Assembly (NCBI RefSeq): GCF_002995745.1
Contig: NZ_PVXQ01000010.1
Coordinates: forward strand, 1 to 64,000
Direction: 5' to 3'
DNA from: Clostridium vincentii
Lineage (GTDB): Bacteria; Bacillota; Clostridia; Clostridiales; Clostridiaceae
DNA: 64,000 bases
In this document: piece after piece, positions 61,565 through 64,000 of the stretch
Layout of the letters: the number at the start of each line of letters is the position of its first letter
Position numbering within the stretch: the first letter of the stretch is position 1
Translations under genes and position numbers: made by a program
Notes under the pieces: model-generated
Told to the model about the DNA's origin: nothing
Databases searched by the model: none
What the model saw: the letters and a program-made list of their open reading frames with translations, nothing else

Positions 61565-62272
61565 TTAACGGGAAAACTTCCGCCTATTGCTTAGCCTACA
61601 TAATATTATTGCTAATGAAACCTTTATCATATAGTATACTGATGTAGAAGTATTAATAGATGATTCTCCTTCTTTTCTCTCATGCATTATAACTGGAACC
61701 TCTTTAACCCTGTATCCGTTTAAAACGCTGTCAATTATAGCCTCAGGTTCAGGATAGTCTTGTGCATAAACATCTGCAAACCTTTTGGTTAAATCTTTTG
61801 AAGTAGCTCTAAATCCACTTGTAGTATCAGTAATTTCTTGTCTACAGCATAATTTTATGAGCCCTTTAAGGAAATTTATCCCTAGTCTTCTCATAAAGGA
61901 TGTTTGGAATCCTTCTTTTTCTATAAATCTTGATCCAATTACCATATCAGCCTCACCATTTATTATTGGTTCAATTAGCTTTTCTATGTATATAGGATCA
62001 TGCTGTCCATCACCATCAATCTGAATCGCTATATCATAATTGTTTTCAACAGCATATCTGTATCCAGTCTGAACTCCGCCACCTATTCCTAAATTTACCG
62101 GCAGTGATATATAATTAAATCCATTGTCTTTAATTATCTTTTCTGTGGAATCTTTAGAACAATCATTAATAATGATATAGTCTACATTACTACATTTTTG
62201 TTGTAAATTTTCAACTACACCAATAATATTTTTTTCTTCATTATAAGCTGGAATAATTACTAATATCTTCAT
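61565..62272 (-). CDS. GT2 polyprenyl-phosphate sugar transferase (DPM1-like)
   Basis: A 235-residue enzyme: VIIPAYNEEKNI (residues 5-16) and IQIDGDGQHDP with the DxD-type site (near residue 92), IGSRF, and DTTSGFRA. This is the dolichol-phosphate mannosyl/glucosyltransferase-like family that loads a sugar onto undecaprenyl phosphate. No C-terminal membrane helices are present, so the following DUF2304 and EamA-like proteins may anchor and flip the product. It is the first gene of the cluster. Confidence 0.9.
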   Translation of the reverse strand: MKILVIIPAYNEEKNIIGVVENLQQKCSNVDYIIINDCSKDSTEKIIKDNGFNYISLPVNLGIGGGVQTGYRYAVENNYDIAIQIDGDGQHDPIYIEKLIEPIINGEADMVIGSRFIEKEGFQTSFMRRLGINFLKGLIKLCCRQEITDTTSGFRATSKDLTKRFADVYAQDYPEPEAIIDSVLNGYRVKEVPVIMHERKEGESSINTSTSVYYMIKVSLAIILCRLSNRRKFSR

Positions 62273-62337
62273 TTAATCACCCTGTATTCTTATATATGTA
62301 TACTACATATATCTTAAATTTAAATAGTCCTTTATGT

Positions 62338-62366
62338 AGTTTATCATATTTTTTTATAGGTGTAAA
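62338..62366 (-). promoter_or_regulatory. Possible promoter of the surface-glycan cluster
   Basis: TTTACA (62361-62366), 17 bases, TAAACT (62338-62343) on the minus strand, about 66 bases before the first gene. The -10 is a partial match. Confidence 0.4.
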
Positions 62367-62385
62367 GGTTGTAAAACATTGTATA

Positions 62386-62432
62386 AAAAAACCATTAAGT
62401 AGCTTTATTTTTCCACTACTTAATGGTTTTTT
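62386..62432 (-). terminator. Terminator of the amidase gene
   Basis: A 17-bp perfect stem (AAAAAACCATTAAGTAG and complement), starting eight bases after the stop, followed by T on the minus strand. Confidence 0.9.
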
Positions 62433-62439
62433 AAATATT

Positions 62440-64000
62440 TTAGTATCTAGCTTTAACAGCTGAAGTAATACCATTTACTTCTGCTTGCTGGATACTAGCA
62501 TTATTTAATAAGCTTGCTTCTGTAGGATTTGTTAAGAATCCACATTCAACAAGTATTGCTGGCATTTTAGTATTTCTAAGAACTGATAAGCTATATCCTA
62601 AAGAGGATACATCTCCCTTTCCGCCCTTATTAATAAATCCGGTATTTGCACTCATACTACTTGCTGTTGCTATTGCTAAATCTCTTCCTTTTGATATTTT
62701 ATCTGCATTTTGTACTACAGATGCATCATCTGGGGTAGTTCTCTGAGTATAATATACCTCTGAACCTCTAGCGCTTGAGCTAGGGCTTGCATTATGATGA
62801 ATACTGATAAATAAATCAGCATTCAAGCTATTAGCAATTACAGCTCTGTTTTTCAAACTAGTAGATAAATCAATAGTACTCCTATCTAGGGCACTTCTTG
62901 TTAAAACTACTGCATATCCTTGAGCTTTAAGTGTGCTTTCAAGTCTTAATGCAACTGCCATGTTCATTACTGTCTCATCATACTTTACTCCATTAATAAT
63001 TGACACAGCTCCATAATCCCCACCGTAGTTGTGACCTGGATCTACTACTATTAACTTTGTCTTTGATTTATTATAAAATTCTCTTTCCATGCTATTTTTG
63101 CTTCCATCAACAGCTATAACTTCAACTTTTATAGTGTGTTTACCTGCCGCTAATGAACTAACATTAACTTTTGATTGATATCCACTGGTTTCAGTTGCTT
63201 GATAGTTTTTGTAAGCATTTTTAACATCTAGTCTGCTTATTCCAATGGTAGCACTACTCTTAAACACTCCATCAATATATATATTAACAGCCGTTGTTTT
63301 AGAATCATTTGTGCCCCATCCACTTATTTGAACTTCATTACTAGTTATTACAGTTCCATCTGATGGTTCATCAATGGATCCAATAGGCGCATTTCTATTT
63401 ACAGTAATGTTTTTTTGACTTTTGCCAACTGTACCATCTTTTGAAATTTCCTGTGTTGTAATCACTGCTGTTCCTCTTGGAATATTTGTAATATCCACTG
63501 ATAATTCATATCCACTTTTTGCTATATTCATGTAATTAGCATAAGCAGAACTAACATCAGCTCTTGCAAAACTAGGAACAACTGTACCTTTTAATATGCC
63601 ATTTACATATACTTTAACTTCCTTGACTCCAGCTCCTGAAATCGCCCAGCCGCTTACTTTCATAGTATTACCATTAATTGAATAACCTTCAACTGTTCCT
63701 AAAGAATCTAAATTCTGTACTTGTATATTTCTTACTTGAGTACTTATAGTATTATCATTAGATACTTCTTCAACCTTAATTACTCTCTTTCCTGGCGCCA
63801 CATTAGATATATCAACTAATGCTTCATATCCACTTTTATCTGCATTAGGATAGTTTGGGAAAGCGTTTTTAATATCTGGTCTAATTACATTTGGTGTCAA
63901 AGTATTTTTCAATACTCCATCAACATATATTTTAATTTGTTTGACCCCTGTAGGTGATAAAGCCCAGCCTCTAACTTTCATAGACTTACCTTTTACAATA
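62440..64000 (-). CDS. N-acetylmuramoyl-L-alanine amidase with Ig-like repeats, 5' end outside the window
   Basis: At least 520 residues; the first ATG in view (63979-63981) lies inside a repeat (VKGKSMKVRGWALSP), and the frame is open to base 64000, so the true start is beyond the window. Three or more repeats of about 92 residues come first, each with M.VSGWA.SGAGVKEVKVYVNG-type sequence and a conserved SGYE..VDI, predicted Ig-like. The C-terminal 220 residues are an Amidase_3 domain with zinc/catalytic residues in VDPGHN, YDETVMN, SIHHNA and VECGFLTN. It cleaves the amide bond between muramic acid and the stem peptide. The repeats probably bind the cell wall. Confidence 0.92.
   Translation of the reverse strand, partial: IVKGKSMKVRGWALSPTGVKQIKIYVDGVLKNTLTPNVIRPDIKNAFPNYPNADKSGYEALVDISNVAPGKRVIKVEEVSNDNTISTQVRNIQVQNLDSLGTVEGYSINGNTMKVSGWAISGAGVKEVKVYVNGILKGTVVPSFARADVSSAYANYMNIAKSGYELSVDITNIPRGTAVITTQEISKDGTVGKSQKNITVNRNAPIGSIDEPSDGTVITSNEVQISGWGTNDSKTTAVNIYIDGVFKSSATIGISRLDVKNAYKNYQATETSGYQSKVNVSSLAAGKHTIKVEVIAVDGSKNSMEREFYNKSKTKLIVVDPGHNYGGDYGAVSIINGVKYDETVMNMAVALRLESTLKAQGYAVVLTRSALDRSTIDLSTSLKNRAVIANSLNADLFISIHHNASPSSSARGSEVYYTQRTTPDDASVVQNADKISKGRDLAIATASSMSANTGFINKGGKGDVSSLGYSLSVLRNTKMPAILVECGFLTNPTEASLLNNASIQQAEVNGITSAVKARY

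Overview
This 64 kb window is AT-rich chromosomal DNA of a spore-forming, anaerobic, saccharolytic Clostridium (sensu stricto). Support: AGGAGG-type ribosome binding sites, strong intrinsic terminators, a GerA/GerB/GerC germination locus, a cell-wall hydrolase with clostridial ChW repeats, a reverse rubrerythrin, PTS and phospho-beta-glucosidase genes, and a flagellar-type FliK/FlhB-like pair. I saw no rRNA, tRNA, CRISPR array, prophage or transposase.

Layout. 1-9.1 kb: carbohydrate genes (clan GH-A hydrolase, GH36 alpha-galactosidase, cellobiose-type PTS IIC, GH1 6-phospho-beta-glucosidase) with two gene remnants (a deleted esterase and the start of a zinc-type alcohol dehydrogenase). 9.1-18.5 kb: a PilZ protein, then a nine-gene operon aroB-aroA-aroC-pheA-aroE-aroK-aroQ-aroF-tyrA, read on the minus strand, covering the shikimate pathway and the Phe and Tyr branches. 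Its 5' leader has a consensus promoter, a 43-codon ORF extremely rich in Phe/Tyr/Trp, and a terminator whose loop can pair with the end of that ORF: a candidate ribosome-mediated attenuator. 18.5-26 kb: cardiolipin synthase, an alpha/beta hydrolase, reverse rubrerythrin, and leuS behind a very short leader with T-box antiterminator architecture but a UGAUAUC bulge instead of UGGNACC. 26-31 kb: a MoxR ATPase / DUF2201-VWA / repeat-protein cassette next to a small alarmone synthetase. 31-39.4 kb: chemotaxis-type, phosphoesterase, FlhB-like, FliK-like (with long internal duplications), tyrS and AlbA_2 genes. 39.5-45.2 kb: two secreted GH32 fructan hydrolases, one interrupted by an in-frame TAG. 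45.6-54.1 kb: a GGDEF protein, the germination locus, a small zinc ribbon protein, an ECF S component, trpS and an O-antigen-ligase-like protein. 54.1-64 kb: galU, a ChW glucosaminidase, a five-gene surface-glycan cluster and an N-acetylmuramoyl-L-alanine amidase running off the window.

How it fits together: the window combines extracellular and PTS sugar use, aromatic amino-acid synthesis, translation (three aminoacyl-tRNA synthetases), envelope building and remodelling, and sporulation/germination. The most unusual signals are regulatory: the aromatic leader peptide ahead of aroB, the minimal T-box-like leader of leuS, a perfect 15-bp inverted repeat before the MoxR cassette, and a dispersed repeat of about 220 bp found twice, each time between convergent genes. 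All functional calls are read from sequence and family knowledge; nothing was searched.
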